Below are positions 9,241 to 18,464 of a stretch of DNA of 64,000 nucleotides, one piece after another; the stretch's first letter is position 1; each line of letters opens with the position of its first letter. The notes under the pieces are model-generated. The model ran no database searches. It saw only the letters and a list, made by a program, of their open reading frames with translations, and was not told where the DNA came from. Origin of the DNA: Sinorhizobium sp. BG8 (GTDB lineage Bacteria > Pseudomonadota > Alphaproteobacteria > Rhizobiales > Rhizobiaceae); the NCBI RefSeq assembly GCF_016864555.1, contig NZ_CP044011.1:1283001-1347000 (forward strand). The letters run 5' to 3'. Position numbers and translations under genes: made by a program.

Positions 9241-10407
9241 ATGAACATCGCAGCCAGCCTCAGCCCGCGTTCGCTGGAAGCTCCGGAAAGTGGAATCGTC
9301 GAACTCGTCAACTACGCGCGCGGGCGGGACAACCTGATACCGCTGTGGGTCGGCGAGGGGGACCTGCCGACGCCCGCCTTCATCTCGGAGGCTGCCACAT
9401 CCGCTTTGGCGGCCGGCGAGACATTTTATACCTGGCAACGTGGCACCCCGGAGCTGCGCAGGGCGCTTTCCGACTACTACCGGCGCCAGTTTGGCAAGTC
9501 TCTTTCGGCCGAGCATTTCTATGTCGTCGGCTCCGGCATGCAGGCAATCAAGCTCACAATCGAGGCACTGACGTCGCCGGGCGACGACATGGTCCTCCTG
9601 ACGCCCGCCTGGCCAAATTTTGCCGCGGCGGCCGAACTCTCCGGCGTCCGGCCGATCTCTGTCCCTCTCGAGTTTCGCGACGGCCGCTGGCAGCTGGACC
9701 TCGAACGGCTGGAAGCCGCAATCACGCCGCGCACGAAAGCGCTCTTCGTCAACACGCCGTCGAATCCGACCGGTTGGACCGCGACCCATGACGACCTGCG
9801 CGCCCTTCTCTCGCTTGCGCGCAAGCATGGGCTATGGATCATGGCGGACGAGATCTATGCGCTCTACCACTATGGCGGCGGCAGGGCGCCTTCGTTCCTC
9901 GATATTATGGAGGAAGGCGACCGTGTCGTCTTCGTCAATTCCTTCTCGAAGAACTGGTCGATGACCGGCTGGCGGGTCGGCTGGATCGTCGCGCCGCCGC
10001 AAATGGGGCAGGTCCTCGAAAACCTCGTCCAGTATTCCACATCGGGGGTCGCCCAGTTCATGCAGAAGGGGGCGGTCGCGGCGCTCGACCACGGCGACGA
10101 TTTCGTCCGAGAGAACATCGCCAAGGCGACGAAGTCGCGCGATCTTCTTTGTGACGCGCTGATCGCCACCAACAGGGTTGAAACGCTGAAGCCGGATGGC
10201 GCCATCTATGCGTTCCTGAAGATTGACGGCGTCAAGGATTCGCGCGTGGCCGCGCTCGACATCGTCGACAAGACCGGCGTCGGCCTGGCGCCGGGCACCG
10301 CATTCGGCCCGGGCGGTTCGCTCTTCATGCGCGCCTGCTTCCTGCGCGATACCGCGCAGGTCGCCGAGGCCGCAGACCGGTTGTCCCGGTATATAGCCGC
10401 GCTCTGA
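9241..10407 (+). CDS. Class I/II pyridoxal-phosphate aminotransferase
   Basis: The 388-residue fold-type I aminotransferase shows the substrate/cofactor segments WVGEGDLPTP, VGSGMQAIKLTIEAL, NTPSNPTGW, ADEIYALYHYGG, the Schiff-base lysine in SFSKNWSMTGWRVGW and the late FMRACF arginine. It belongs with AspC/YbdL-type enzymes; amino-acid specificity cannot be read from sequence. The start at 9241 has GGAGAA upstream and matches the usual family length. It stands alone between mscL and galE. Confidence 0.88.
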   Translation: MNIAASLSPRSLEAPESGIVELVNYARGRDNLIPLWVGEGDLPTPAFISEAATSALAAGETFYTWQRGTPELRRALSDYYRRQFGKSLSAEHFYVVGSGMQAIKLTIEALTSPGDDMVLLTPAWPNFAAAAELSGVRPISVPLEFRDGRWQLDLERLEAAITPRTKALFVNTPSNPTGWTATHDDLRALLSLARKHGLWIMADEIYALYHYGGGRAPSFLDIMEEGDRVVFVNSFSKNWSMTGWRVGWIVAPPQMGQVLENLVQYSTSGVAQFMQKGAVAALDHGDDFVRENIAKATKSRDLLCDALIATNRVETLKPDGAIYAFLKIDGVKDSRVAALDIVDKTGVGLAPGTAFGPGGSLFMRACFLRDTAQVAEAADRLSRYIAAL

Positions 10408-10480
10408 AAATTCCTGGATTGCATATTGGGCGCTGTCGGGGTGTTATCCGCAGCGACGACAATAGTTCAGGAAAGAGCAT

Positions 10481-11473
10481 ATGACAGTTCTCGTAACGGG
10501 TGGTGGCGGCTACATCGGCAGCCACATGGTCTGGTCGCTCATCGATGCGGGCGAGCAGGTCGTGGTCATCGACCGCCTATCTACCGGATTTCGCTGGGCG
10601 ATCGCACCCGAAGCCCGATTTTATGAAGGCGATATTGCAGACCGCGATCTGCTCCGTACGATCTTCGCGGAGAACGCCATCGACTCGATCATCCACTTCG
10701 CGGGCTCGATCATCGTGCCCGAATCGGTCGCTGATCCTCTCGCCTACTACGAGAACAACACGGTCAAATCGCGCGCGCTGATTGCTGCGGCCGTTGAGGC
10801 GGGCGTGAAGCACTTCGTGTTTTCCTCGACCGCCGCCGTCTACGGGACTCCGGACAGCGCCGAGCCGGTTCTGGAGAGCGCGGCTCTGCGGCCCGAATCG
10901 CCCTACGGTTCCTCCAAGCTGATGACCGAGATCATGCTGCGCGATACGGCGCAGGCCCACGATTTCACCTACACCGCACTGCGCTATTTCAACGTGGCCG
11001 GCGCCGATCCGCGCGGACGCACCGGCCAGTCGACGGCGGGCGCCACGCACCTCATCAAGGTTGCGTCGGAAGCGGCACTCGGCAAGCGCAACGGCATGGA
11101 CGTCTTCGGGACCGACTATCCGACCCCGGACGGCACCTGCGTGCGCGACTACATCCACGTGAGCGATCTCGCCGACGCACACCTGAAGGCCCTGCAGCGC
11201 ATGCGCGCTGGCGGCACTTCGCTGGTCGCCAATTGCGGCTATGGCCGCGGCTTCTCGGTGCTCGAGGTGCTCGATCGGGTGAAAGCGGTTTCCGGGGTCG
11301 ACTTCCCGGTTCGCATTTCCGGACGCCGGCCGGGTGATGCCGTGTCCATCGTCGCCAATCCGGCTGTCGCCATGCGGGAATTCGGCTGGACACCGAAGCA
11401 CGACGATCTCTCCTTCATCGTGCGCACCGCGCTCGATTGGGAAGACCATCTCGCCAAGCGCAATCAGATCTGA
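10481..11473 (+). CDS. galE: UDP-glucose 4-epimerase
   Basis: A 330-residue extended short-chain dehydrogenase. It has the NAD-binding GGGGYIGSH, the HFAGSIIVPESV segment, catalytic Ser/Tyr in FSSTAAVYG and SPYGSSK (YxxxK type), LRYFNVAGAD and the GTDYPTPDGTCVRDYIHV block typical of GalE. It interconverts UDP-glucose and UDP-galactose for polysaccharide synthesis. In rhizobia such genes are also called exoB, but sequence alone does not show which paralogue this is. Confidence 0.9.
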   Translation: MTVLVTGGGGYIGSHMVWSLIDAGEQVVVIDRLSTGFRWAIAPEARFYEGDIADRDLLRTIFAENAIDSIIHFAGSIIVPESVADPLAYYENNTVKSRALIAAAVEAGVKHFVFSSTAAVYGTPDSAEPVLESAALRPESPYGSSKLMTEIMLRDTAQAHDFTYTALRYFNVAGADPRGRTGQSTAGATHLIKVASEAALGKRNGMDVFGTDYPTPDGTCVRDYIHVSDLADAHLKALQRMRAGGTSLVANCGYGRGFSVLEVLDRVKAVSGVDFPVRISGRRPGDAVSIVANPAVAMREFGWTPKHDDLSFIVRTALDWEDHLAKRNQI

Positions 11474-11486
11474 TTCGCGCCAGGCC

Positions 11487-11786
11487 TCAGTTCTCGCCGA
11501 GAACGCGGGCCTCGTGTTCGATGGAATGCTGGATGAGCCGGGCCCAGAGGTCGTCGTAGAAGGCGGCGTCGAGGCCCAGCGCTCCGGCATTCCGGCGGGC
11601 ATTGGCGCGAACCTCGTCAACGCGGGCCGGGATATCGGCCTTGAGCCCGAGTGTCGACTTTATCTCCGCAGCTCTGCCGATGAAGCTCCAGCGCTCCGCG
11701 AAGAGCTGCATCAGCGCGATGTCGATCCGGTCGATGTTCTCACGGATCTCTTCCATCGTCCTGCATTCGGCCGCTGTCGTTACCAT
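11487..11786 (-). CDS. Chorismate mutase, AroQ type
   Basis: A 99-residue all-helical AroQ-type domain: MEEIRENIDRIDIALMQLFAERW with the conserved Arg, then R-AAEIKS and a C-terminal IQHSIEHEA helix. It converts chorismate to prephenate for Phe/Tyr synthesis. The start at 11786 has GGTGGAG upstream; an in-frame ATG at 11864 would add an atypical proline-rich leader. The gene is convergent with galE, 13 bp apart. Confidence 0.88.
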   Translation of the reverse strand: MVTTAAECRTMEEIRENIDRIDIALMQLFAERWSFIGRAAEIKSTLGLKADIPARVDEVRANARRNAGALGLDAAFYDDLWARLIQHSIEHEARVLGEN

Positions 11787-12387
11787 TCCGGTCTCCACCT
11801 GCTTCGAAGGTGGTCGGTGTAACAAAGGCGGGATGTTCGGGAAAGTCCGGAGTGGGCGGGGCATGAGAAAACAGCGCTGTTTTCGGCCACATGCGGGCTC
11901 TTGCGAAAGCGGAGGAGGGTGCGGTCCTGTCTCCCTTTTCGCTGAGCCCGCATGCTGGCCAAGAGGAAACTAATTTGTGAAGCTGGAGTGAGGCTTAAAC
12001 CGATTAGCCCTTAAAAGTTGTACCAAATAATGTTGCTTACCCTAGGTGAGGTTGTGTGCCGAGGGCCATTTTGTTGAGGAAAGCCAGGAGTGTGGTGAAC
12101 GCGCCTGAAGGTCCCGGCATCGTTGGCGGGACAACAGACAACCACAAAGGCGATGTACCTGATCGCTTCGTCGACATGCTTGTTGGTGGCGTTCGGGACG
12201 CCGAACATCATGAGTGATGCGCAGTTGGAATCACTCTGCAGCCGCCCCAATTGGTGCCACCTTCACCGCTTGATGCACCAGCGCGTTGAGGCCACGGGGA
12301 CCCCCGGTCAGTTTCCGGATCGGCGCGGTGATCGCGACCTTCGGCAAAAAGGACCCGCGCCGCCCGGTCGACGAGCGCGGGAGGTGG
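11787..12387. other. 600-bp stretch without a convincing gene
   Basis: Open frames exist on both strands (for example around 12011-12250 and 12123-12482), but none has a recognisable motif, a good ribosome site and a plausible composition together. The segment 11960-12060 is clearly AT-richer than its surroundings, which fits a promoter region or decayed sequence. I see no insertion-sequence ends. Confidence 0.5.
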
Positions 12388-12618
12388 TCAGCGGTCGGCC
12401 CTGCCCAGGCAGTCGGACGGATCGCTGGAAGAATGCTGTGGCTTGGCAGGCAGCCGCTTCTTGCCCGGTACGGAGCCGGTGACCGTATCGTCGACCGCGG
12501 CCCTGCCGCGCAACATGCTCGTATCGACCGAATTCGGAAGGCCGAAGCTCAGGGAAAAGGCCAGCGCCGTTCCCGCCCAAAATGCGACGATTGCCGTTGC
12601 AATCAGGATTGTTTTCAT
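12388..12618 (-). CDS. Small exported protein, unknown function
   Basis: A 76-residue frame with an ATG at 12618 preceded by GCGAGGAAA. The N-terminus is a clear signal peptide (MKTILIATAIVAFWAGTALA). The mature part (FSLSFGLPNSVDTSMLRGRAAVDDTVTGSVPG) is short, polar and ends in a Cys-containing tail. I do not recognise the family. The good ribosome site and the signal peptide support it as a real gene in an otherwise empty region. Confidence 0.55.
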   Translation of the reverse strand: MKTILIATAIVAFWAGTALAFSLSFGLPNSVDTSMLRGRAAVDDTVTGSVPGKKRLPAKPQHSSSDPSDCLGRADR

Positions 12619-13000
12619 CGCGGTTTCCTCGCTCGCTCTGGCGCGCGGCCATCGCAACCGAGGTCCGATCGCGTCCGGCTTCGCCCACGTTGAATAATCC
12701 GCGAACCCGGGTCGGTACCCTGGGCCGTCGGGAGTTCCTCGTGAAATGCATGCTCTGGAATTCACCGCCACTGCCGCCATGGCGGGCCACGGGCAGACGC
12801 GACGACTAAATACCCCCAGGTCGATTCTGCCCTCAGGTGCGCACTCGCCCTACGCGAGAAAAGTGCCGGCAAGGCGCGCCCGTTTCTTCCAGTTGCACAC
12901 TAGCACAACCGGTACCGCGGCACCACGAGTGTCGCTGCTACGCCTATCGGAGGAGTGATCCCCGTCACTCGGGGACGAATGATCGTGACCTTGCGCCGGG
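12619..13000. other. 380-bp stretch without a recognisable gene
   Basis: This holds the upstream region of the small exported protein and the 3' flank of the M20 hydrolase gene. Short open frames here lack motifs and ribosome sites. I see no repeat or RNA gene. Confidence 0.4.
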
Positions 13001-14170
13001 TCAGGCCGGACGCAGATAGGTTTCGGCCAGTTCGGTCCAGAACGCTACGCCGACCGGAAGAAGGTCGTCGTTGAAGTTGAAGCCGGGGTGGTGGAGCGAC
13101 TTGTCGTCGTCCGAAACCTTGCCTCCGAGGAAGAAGTAGCTGCCCGGCCGGTCCTTCAGCATGTAGGCGAAGTCCTCGCTGCCCATGAAGGGGCGGGGGA
13201 GATCGACGACCTTGTCCTCGCCGGCAAACCGGGTCGCGACCTCGCGCAGGAAGTCCGTCTCCGCCTTGTGATTGATCGTGGCGTCATAGCTTCGCTGGTA
13301 ATCGACCGTCGCCGTCATGCCGTAGCTTTCCGCCTGCCGTTCGGCGATCAGCCGGATACGGCGCTCGAGTTCGTCGCGGACCTCGGGATCGAATGATCGG
13401 ATACCGACGACGATTTCCGCGCGCTCGGGAATGATGTTGCTGGCGGACCCGCTGTGGAAGGAGCCCACTGTGACGACCGTCGGATCGAGCGGGTGGATGT
13501 TGCGCGAGACGATGGTCTGCAACGCCATGACGATCGAGGCGCCACACACGATGGGGTCGGCGGTCTCCTGCGGCTCCGCGCCGTGACCGCCAAGCCCGTT
13601 CACTGTGATGCGCGCCTCGTCCACCGCCGCCATGATCGGCCCCTCGCGTAGCGCGAACTGGCCGAACGGCAGGCCCGGCTCATTGTGGAGTGCGAAGACC
13701 GCATCGCAGGGAAATCTCTCGAAGAGCCCGTCGTCCATCATCAGCCGGGCACCGCCGAAGTTTTCCTCGGCAGGCTGGAAGATCAGGTGGACCGTTCCGT
13801 CGAAGTTGCGCCGCTCGGCGATCGAGCGTGCGGCGCCCAGCAGCATGGTGGTATGACCGTCGTGACCGCAGGCATGCATTAGCCCCGGGGTCTTGCTGGC
13901 ATAGTCGAGCCCGGTTTCCTCGAGGATAGGGAGCGCGTCCATATCCGCCCGGATGCCGATCGACCGCTTGCTGCTGCCGTTGGAAAGCGTCGCCACCACA
14001 CCGGTCGTACCGAGACCGCGCGTCACCTTGTAGCCGTAGGATTCGAGATGCCGCGCGACGAGATCCGAGGTGCGGAACTCCTGAAGGCCGAGTTCGGGAT
14101 GAGCATGAAGGTCGCGACGGATTGCCACCAGTTCGGGCATGGAGTTGATCAGGTTCGGATGGATCGTCAT
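13001..14170 (-). CDS. M20 family amidohydrolase (hippurate/N-acyl amino acid hydrolase type)
   Basis: The 389-residue protein has the M20D metal-site motifs in order: RRDLHAHPELG, GIRADMDALPI, HACGHDGHTTMLLGAA, PAEENFGGA with the catalytic Glu, HNEPGLP and GSEDFAYML. Such enzymes cleave N-acyl or related amide bonds of amino acids using two divalent metals. It is the last gene of a minus-strand operon, starting 1 nt after the permease stop. An N-blocked amino acid brought in by the transporter is therefore a plausible substrate (inference). Confidence 0.88.
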   Translation of the reverse strand: MTIHPNLINSMPELVAIRRDLHAHPELGLQEFRTSDLVARHLESYGYKVTRGLGTTGVVATLSNGSSKRSIGIRADMDALPILEETGLDYASKTPGLMHACGHDGHTTMLLGAARSIAERRNFDGTVHLIFQPAEENFGGARLMMDDGLFERFPCDAVFALHNEPGLPFGQFALREGPIMAAVDEARITVNGLGGHGAEPQETADPIVCGASIVMALQTIVSRNIHPLDPTVVTVGSFHSGSASNIIPERAEIVVGIRSFDPEVRDELERRIRLIAERQAESYGMTATVDYQRSYDATINHKAETDFLREVATRFAGEDKVVDLPRPFMGSEDFAYMLKDRPGSYFFLGGKVSDDDKSLHHPGFNFNDDLLPVGVAFWTELAETYLRPA

Positions 14171-14171
14171 G

Positions 14172-14990
14172 TCAGGCACCACGCGTCGGGATTCGGTTCT
14201 CGAAATAGCGGAAACCCACCACCAGAATGGCAGTCAGGCAGAGATAGATCAGAGCGAGCAGGAGCAGAGGCTCGTAGGTAATGTAGGTTTCCTGCCGTAC
14301 CTTGGAGATGACGGCATAGACGTCGATCACCGTGATGGTGGCGACAAGCGGCGTCGCCTTCAACTGCAGCACGGTCTCGCCGTTGAGCGTGGGGAGTGCC
14401 CGGTGGATGGCCCGCGGCAGCCAGATCCGGCGGAAGAGTGTCCAGCGGCCCATGCCGTAGGCTCTTGCGGCCTCGAGTTCCCCCGGCGGCACGCCCGCGA
14501 AGGCTCCGCGCATTACTTCTCCCTCGTAGGCTGCGAACGAGATCGTCAGGGCCGTGACGCCGTAGGGCCATGCCTCTCTGAGGTAGGGCCACAGGAAGGA
14601 TGTACGGATCCAGGGGAATTGCGGGAAGAGCGACCCGAGACCGTAGTAGAGCAACCAGAGCTGCAGGAGCAGCGGCGTGCCGCGCACGATCGTGCAGAAG
14701 CCGTTCGCGAGCCACTTGAGCGGACGGGGGCCAGTGACCTGCACGAGCCCGATCGGTACGGCAAGGAGGAATCCCAGGATCGAGGTGCTGGCGAGCATGG
14801 CGAGTGTTACGACCACGCCCCAGGCGAGCTTGCCGGAATATTTCGGCACCCAGTCCCAGCGCATGTAGACGACGATGCAGCCGAGAAGAACCGCGGCGAT
14901 TGTCATCAGCACGATGCGGTGCGGCTTGAGGAAGCTCTGCCTGGTCGGGAGTTCGGTGAGCGCTACGGCGGCGACGGTCTGGTCGGTCAT
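14172..14990 (-). CDS. Polar amino-acid ABC transporter permease (HisM type)
   Basis: A 272-residue inner-membrane protein with about five helices and the permease EAA loop (GELEAARAYGMGRWTLFRRIWLPRA) that contacts the ATPase. The N-terminal region is longer than in minimal HisM proteins. Its ATG shares one base with the stop of the upstream permease (TGATG), indicating translational coupling. It forms a heterodimer partner for the neighbouring HisQ-type subunit. Confidence 0.9.
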   Translation of the reverse strand: MTDQTVAAVALTELPTRQSFLKPHRIVLMTIAAVLLGCIVVYMRWDWVPKYSGKLAWGVVVTLAMLASTSILGFLLAVPIGLVQVTGPRPLKWLANGFCTIVRGTPLLLQLWLLYYGLGSLFPQFPWIRTSFLWPYLREAWPYGVTALTISFAAYEGEVMRGAFAGVPPGELEAARAYGMGRWTLFRRIWLPRAIHRALPTLNGETVLQLKATPLVATITVIDVYAVISKVRQETYITYEPLLLLALIYLCLTAILVVGFRYFENRIPTRGA

Positions 14991-15721
14991 CAGGCAGGCT
15001 CCGCCATGCCGCGTCGTGCGCGGGTCTCGATGAGCCGGATGGCGATATTGGAGGCGAGCGTCAGCAGCAGATAGAGGACGCCGGCCGCGCAGAAGAACAG
15101 GATATAGGCTTTCGTGCTCCCGGCCGCCTGGCGCGTGACGAGCGTGAGTTCGCTGAAGCCAACGACGGCGAGAAGCGCAGTGTCCTTGGTGGCGATGAGC
15201 CAGAGATTGGACAGGCCCGGGATCGCGTGCGGCAGCATGGCCGGCAGCGTGACGCGCCGCATGATCTGCGTCGGCGACATGCCGAAGGCGCGCGCCGCCT
15301 CGATCTGCCCGGCGGGGACGGCCTTGATCGCCCCTCGGAGAACCTCGGTGGAGTAGGCGCCCTGTACGACGCCGATGACGAAGATGCCCGCTGCAAGCCC
15401 GCTGACGTCGGCAGCACCAAAGCCCAGAGCAGTCAGCAACTGGTTGAGCAGGTCCGTTCCGGCATAATAGAGAAGCAGGATCAGGACCAGTTCCGGAATG
15501 GCGCGCACGAGCGTCGTGTAGACTTCCAGAAGATCCTTGATGACGGGGCTGCCATAGAGCTTTCCGAAGGCGCCGCCCGTGCCGAGTACGAGGCCGAGCG
15601 CATATCCGCCGACTGCGATCTTGAGAGAATTGACGAAGCCGGCGAGAAGTACCCCGCCCCAGCCGGGCGGAGAGAGCGCCAGCAGGCTCCAGTTGATCAG
15701 CGATCCGGGATCGGCAGCCAT
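14990..15721 (-). CDS. Polar amino-acid ABC transporter permease (HisQ type)
   Basis: A 243-residue permease with the EAA loop AGQIEAARAFGMSPTQIMRRVTLPAMLPHAIPGL and five or so helices. It follows the binding-protein gene by about 60 bp and is coupled to the next permease. It resembles the arginine/ornithine/octopine/histidine transport group; the exact substrate is not evident from sequence. Confidence 0.9.
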   Translation of the reverse strand: MAADPGSLINWSLLALSPPGWGGVLLAGFVNSLKIAVGGYALGLVLGTGGAFGKLYGSPVIKDLLEVYTTLVRAIPELVLILLLYYAGTDLLNQLLTALGFGAADVSGLAAGIFVIGVVQGAYSTEVLRGAIKAVPAGQIEAARAFGMSPTQIMRRVTLPAMLPHAIPGLSNLWLIATKDTALLAVVGFSELTLVTRQAAGSTKAYILFFCAAGVLYLLLTLASNIAIRLIETRARRGMAEPA

Positions 15722-15782
15722 GGATTACGAGGTCCGTTGAAAGAGGACCGGCGGCCGAAGCCGCCGGAAAGATGTGTCGGCA

Positions 15783-16565
15783 TCAGCCGCCGTAGATGTC
15801 GAAGTCGAAATACTTCTTCGAGAAGGCGTCGTAGGTGCCGTTGGCGCGGATCGCCTTGATCGCCGCGTTGATCTTGTCCTTGAGTTCGGTCTCGCCCTTG
15901 CGAAGGCCTACGCCCACGCCGGCACCGAGGATCTCCGGATCATCCTTGACCATGCCCTTGAGTTCGCAGCAGTCCTGGCCCTGGTCGCTCTTCAGGAATG
16001 CGCCGAGCGCGATGGAATCCGCCTGCACGGCATCGATGCGTCCAGCGGCCAGGTCGTTGTTCGCCTCGTCCTGGGTTTGGTATTCCTTGATGGTTGCGCC
16101 GTTTTCGCCGAAGTACTTGTTGGCGTAGACCTGGTGGATGGTCGCGACCTGTACGCCGACCGTCTTGCCCGACATGCCTTCCGGCGTCGGCTCGAATGCC
16201 ACGCCCTTGGGTCCGATCACGCCGGTCGGCGTGTTGTAGTACTTGTCGGAGAAGTCGATCGTCTGGAGGCGCTCCGCCGTGATCGACATCGAGCCGATGA
16301 TCATGTCGATCTTGTTCGAGGTCAGGGCGGGAATGATACCGTCCCATGCCACGGGCGTGATCACGCAGTCGAGCTTGGCCTGGGCGCATAGCGCCTTCAT
16401 GAAGTCCACTTCCCAGCCTTCCCAGTTGCCGGAGGCGTCCGGTGAGGTGAAGGGCGGATAGGGCTCGGCAGCGAAACCGACCTTGACCTGTTCCGCCATG
16501 GCGCCCGAAACGCCGGCAAGACCAATGGTGACTGCGAGTGCGATAGTCTTCAATGCAGTTTTCAT
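15783..16565 (-). CDS. Family 3 periplasmic amino-acid binding protein
   Basis: 260 residues with a signal peptide (IALAVTIGLAGVSGAMA) and the family 3 ligand-pocket signatures: PPFTSPDASGNWEGWEVDF, IDMIIGSMSITAERLQTIDFSDKYY and the late GVGVGLRKGETELKDKINAAI. These match lysine/arginine/ornithine or octopine binding proteins. The divergent arginine-catabolic genes suggest a cationic amino acid or a guanidino compound as ligand (inference). Confidence 0.9.
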   Translation of the reverse strand: MKTALKTIALAVTIGLAGVSGAMAEQVKVGFAAEPYPPFTSPDASGNWEGWEVDFMKALCAQAKLDCVITPVAWDGIIPALTSNKIDMIIGSMSITAERLQTIDFSDKYYNTPTGVIGPKGVAFEPTPEGMSGKTVGVQVATIHQVYANKYFGENGATIKEYQTQDEANNDLAAGRIDAVQADSIALGAFLKSDQGQDCCELKGMVKDDPEILGAGVGVGLRKGETELKDKINAAIKAIRANGTYDAFSKKYFDFDIYGG

Positions 16566-16596
16566 GCGTTTCCCTCTTTTGGTTATTTGGGCTTCT

Positions 16597-17370
16597 CTAG
16601 TGGATCGAGCTGATAAACTTCTTCAGCCGCTCCGATTTCGGGGATCCGAAGATGGCGTCCGGCGGCCCCTGTTCCTCGATGACGCCGTTTGCCAGAAAGA
16701 CGATGTGATTGGCGACGTTGCGTGCGAATTTCATCTCGTGGGTAACGAGGATCATCGTTCGCTTCTCTTTTGCGAGGTCTCCAATGACGGTGAGCACCTC
16801 TCCGACCAATTCCGGATCAAGCGCGGACGTCGGCTCGTCGAAGAGCATGACATGCGGCTGGATTGCGAGAGCGCGGGCGATGGCAGCGCGCTGCTGCTGT
16901 CCGCCGGAAAGGAAGGCTGGATAGGCATCGCGTTTCTCGAACAGGCCGACGCGGCGCAGGATCGTCTCTGCGCGATCCACTGCCTCGGCCTTCGGTACGC
17001 CCAGAACGTGAACCGGGGCCTCGATGACGTTTTCGAGAATTGTCATGTGCTGCCACAGGTTGAAGTTCTGGAACACCATGCCAAGGCGGGAGCGGATGCG
17101 CTGAACCTGCTTGCGGTCGGCAGGTATCATCCCGCCATGCCCATCCTTCTTCATGGCGATCGTCTCGCCATGGATGGTCACGGTCCCGGCGCTCGGAAGC
17201 TCCAGCATGTTGATGCAGCGCAGAAACGTCGACTTGCCTGAGCCGGACCCCCCGATGATGGCGATGACGTCGCCCTCATTGGCTGTAAGGGAAACCCCCT
17301 TGAGTACTTCGAGCGGCCCGAAACGCTTGTGCAGATTGGTGACTGCAATGGCCTGGGCGGTTTCCGTCAT
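16597..17370 (-). CDS. Polar amino-acid ABC transporter ATPase (HisP type)
   Basis: The 257-residue ATPase has Walker A (GGSGSGKST), Q-loop (MVFQNFNLW), signature LSGGQQQ, Walker B VMLFDEPTSALD and the H-loop (VTHEM). The insert DGHGGMIPADRKQVQ is typical of HisP/OccP-type importers for basic amino acids and opines. It is the first gene of the operon ATPase - binding protein - two permeases - M20 hydrolase, read leftwards. Confidence 0.92.
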   Translation of the reverse strand: MTETAQAIAVTNLHKRFGPLEVLKGVSLTANEGDVIAIIGGSGSGKSTFLRCINMLELPSAGTVTIHGETIAMKKDGHGGMIPADRKQVQRIRSRLGMVFQNFNLWQHMTILENVIEAPVHVLGVPKAEAVDRAETILRRVGLFEKRDAYPAFLSGGQQQRAAIARALAIQPHVMLFDEPTSALDPELVGEVLTVIGDLAKEKRTMILVTHEMKFARNVANHIVFLANGVIEEQGPPDAIFGSPKSERLKKFISSIH

Positions 17371-17494
17371 CGGCGGACGGAGTCCTGCTGGCGACAGGTA
17401 AATGCATTCTTCATGCCAAGTATTCCCCTGTTTTTCTTGTCTACGCGCGGCGTCTTTGGCCTGCTGCGTCCTTCCAGTTTTCGTATCGTGGCAC

Positions 17495-17526
17495 TTGTGG
17501 AGAAATTATTCAAGCGTATAATAATT
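17495..17526 (+). promoter_or_regulatory. Putative promoter with inverted repeat over the -10 box
   Basis: TTGTGG (17495-17500), a 16-nt spacer and TATAAT (17517-17522) precede the ddaH-like gene by about 65 nt. AATTATT (17504-17510) and AATAATT (17520-17526) form a perfect 7-bp inverted repeat around a 9-nt spacer and would cover the -10. Such placement suits a repressor; the operon's own TetR protein is the obvious candidate (inference). Confidence 0.5.
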
Positions 17527-17586
17527 GCATCGCTGCCTTTTTCCGGCAGTCCCGCCACATTGCCCATAATCCCGCAGGAGTTGTTG

Positions 17587-18464
17587 ATGACCGCTTTTGG
17601 TTCCCAGGAAATGTCCGCCCCCTGTTGCGCGTCCTCATGCGACGCCCCGGACCGAGCCTGGAGGCCGCCGATCCCGGCAAGTGGCACTATGGGCCGAGCT
17701 TCGATGGCGCGCGGGCAGTGCGCCAGTATGCCGAATTTGCAAGGCTGGTGGAGAAGTCCGGAACCGAGATCCTCTGGCTCGAGGACGAAGGCGACGGCCT
17801 GGCCGATGCCATGTTCACCCACGATCCGTCGCTGATGTCGGATCACGGCGCGATCATCCTGCGCATGGGGAAGCCGCTGAGGGCCAACGAGACGGCATTG
17901 CACGAGAAGGCCTATGCCGAGCGACAGATTCCGATTCTCGGACGTATCGAGGCGCCGGGTACGGTCGAAGGCGGCGATTGCATCTGGCTCGACGCGAGAA
18001 CCCTGGTCGTGGGACGCGGCGTACGGACCAATCAGGACGGCATCGACCAGCTGACACAGCTGCTGGCGCCGCACGGTATCTCCGTGCTGGCCTTCGACCT
18101 GCCGCTCTGGCAGGGCGAGGAAGCCTGCCTTCACCTGATGTCGGTCATGAGCCCGCTTTCCGGCGATCTCGCGCTGGTCTTCGCTCCCCTTCTTCCGGCC
18201 GCTTTCTACCAGCTGATGAAGAAGCGCGGCATCCGGTTGATCGAGGCGCCGGCTGACGAGTTCTACGCCAGCAACGGGCTCAGCCTCAACGTGCTTCCGA
18301 CCCGGCCGAACGAGGTCATCATGGTCGCCGGCTTCCCCGAGACCAAGGCGGCCATGGAAGCGGCGGGCTGCACCGTCCAGACCTTCGAGGCGGACGCGCT
18401 GTGCATTGCCTGCGAGGGCGGGCCGACCTGCCTGACGCGGCCGGTTCTCAGGCGGGCGGCATGA
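17587..18464 (+). CDS. Dimethylarginine dimethylaminohydrolase/arginine deiminase-like hydrolase, frame broken near start
   Basis: The ATG at 17587 has AGGAG 6 nt upstream and opens MTAFGSQEMSAP. The frame is then lost at a five-C run (17618-17622). Adding one C gives MSAPLLRVLMRRPGPS and continues in the frame that runs to 18464 (~292 residues). The body has the guanidino-modifying fold motifs: EGGDCIWL, a catalytic-type His in CLHLMSVM and a C-terminal Cys in EGGPTCLT. Members hydrolyse methylated arginine or arginine to citrulline. It lies upstream of arginine transaminase genes. The break is probably a sequencing error. Confidence 0.75.

Noticed and set aside
12011-12482. Short overlapping open frames on both strands
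   Set aside because: No ribosome site, no conserved motif and inconsistent composition. They look like chance frames in a non-coding stretch.
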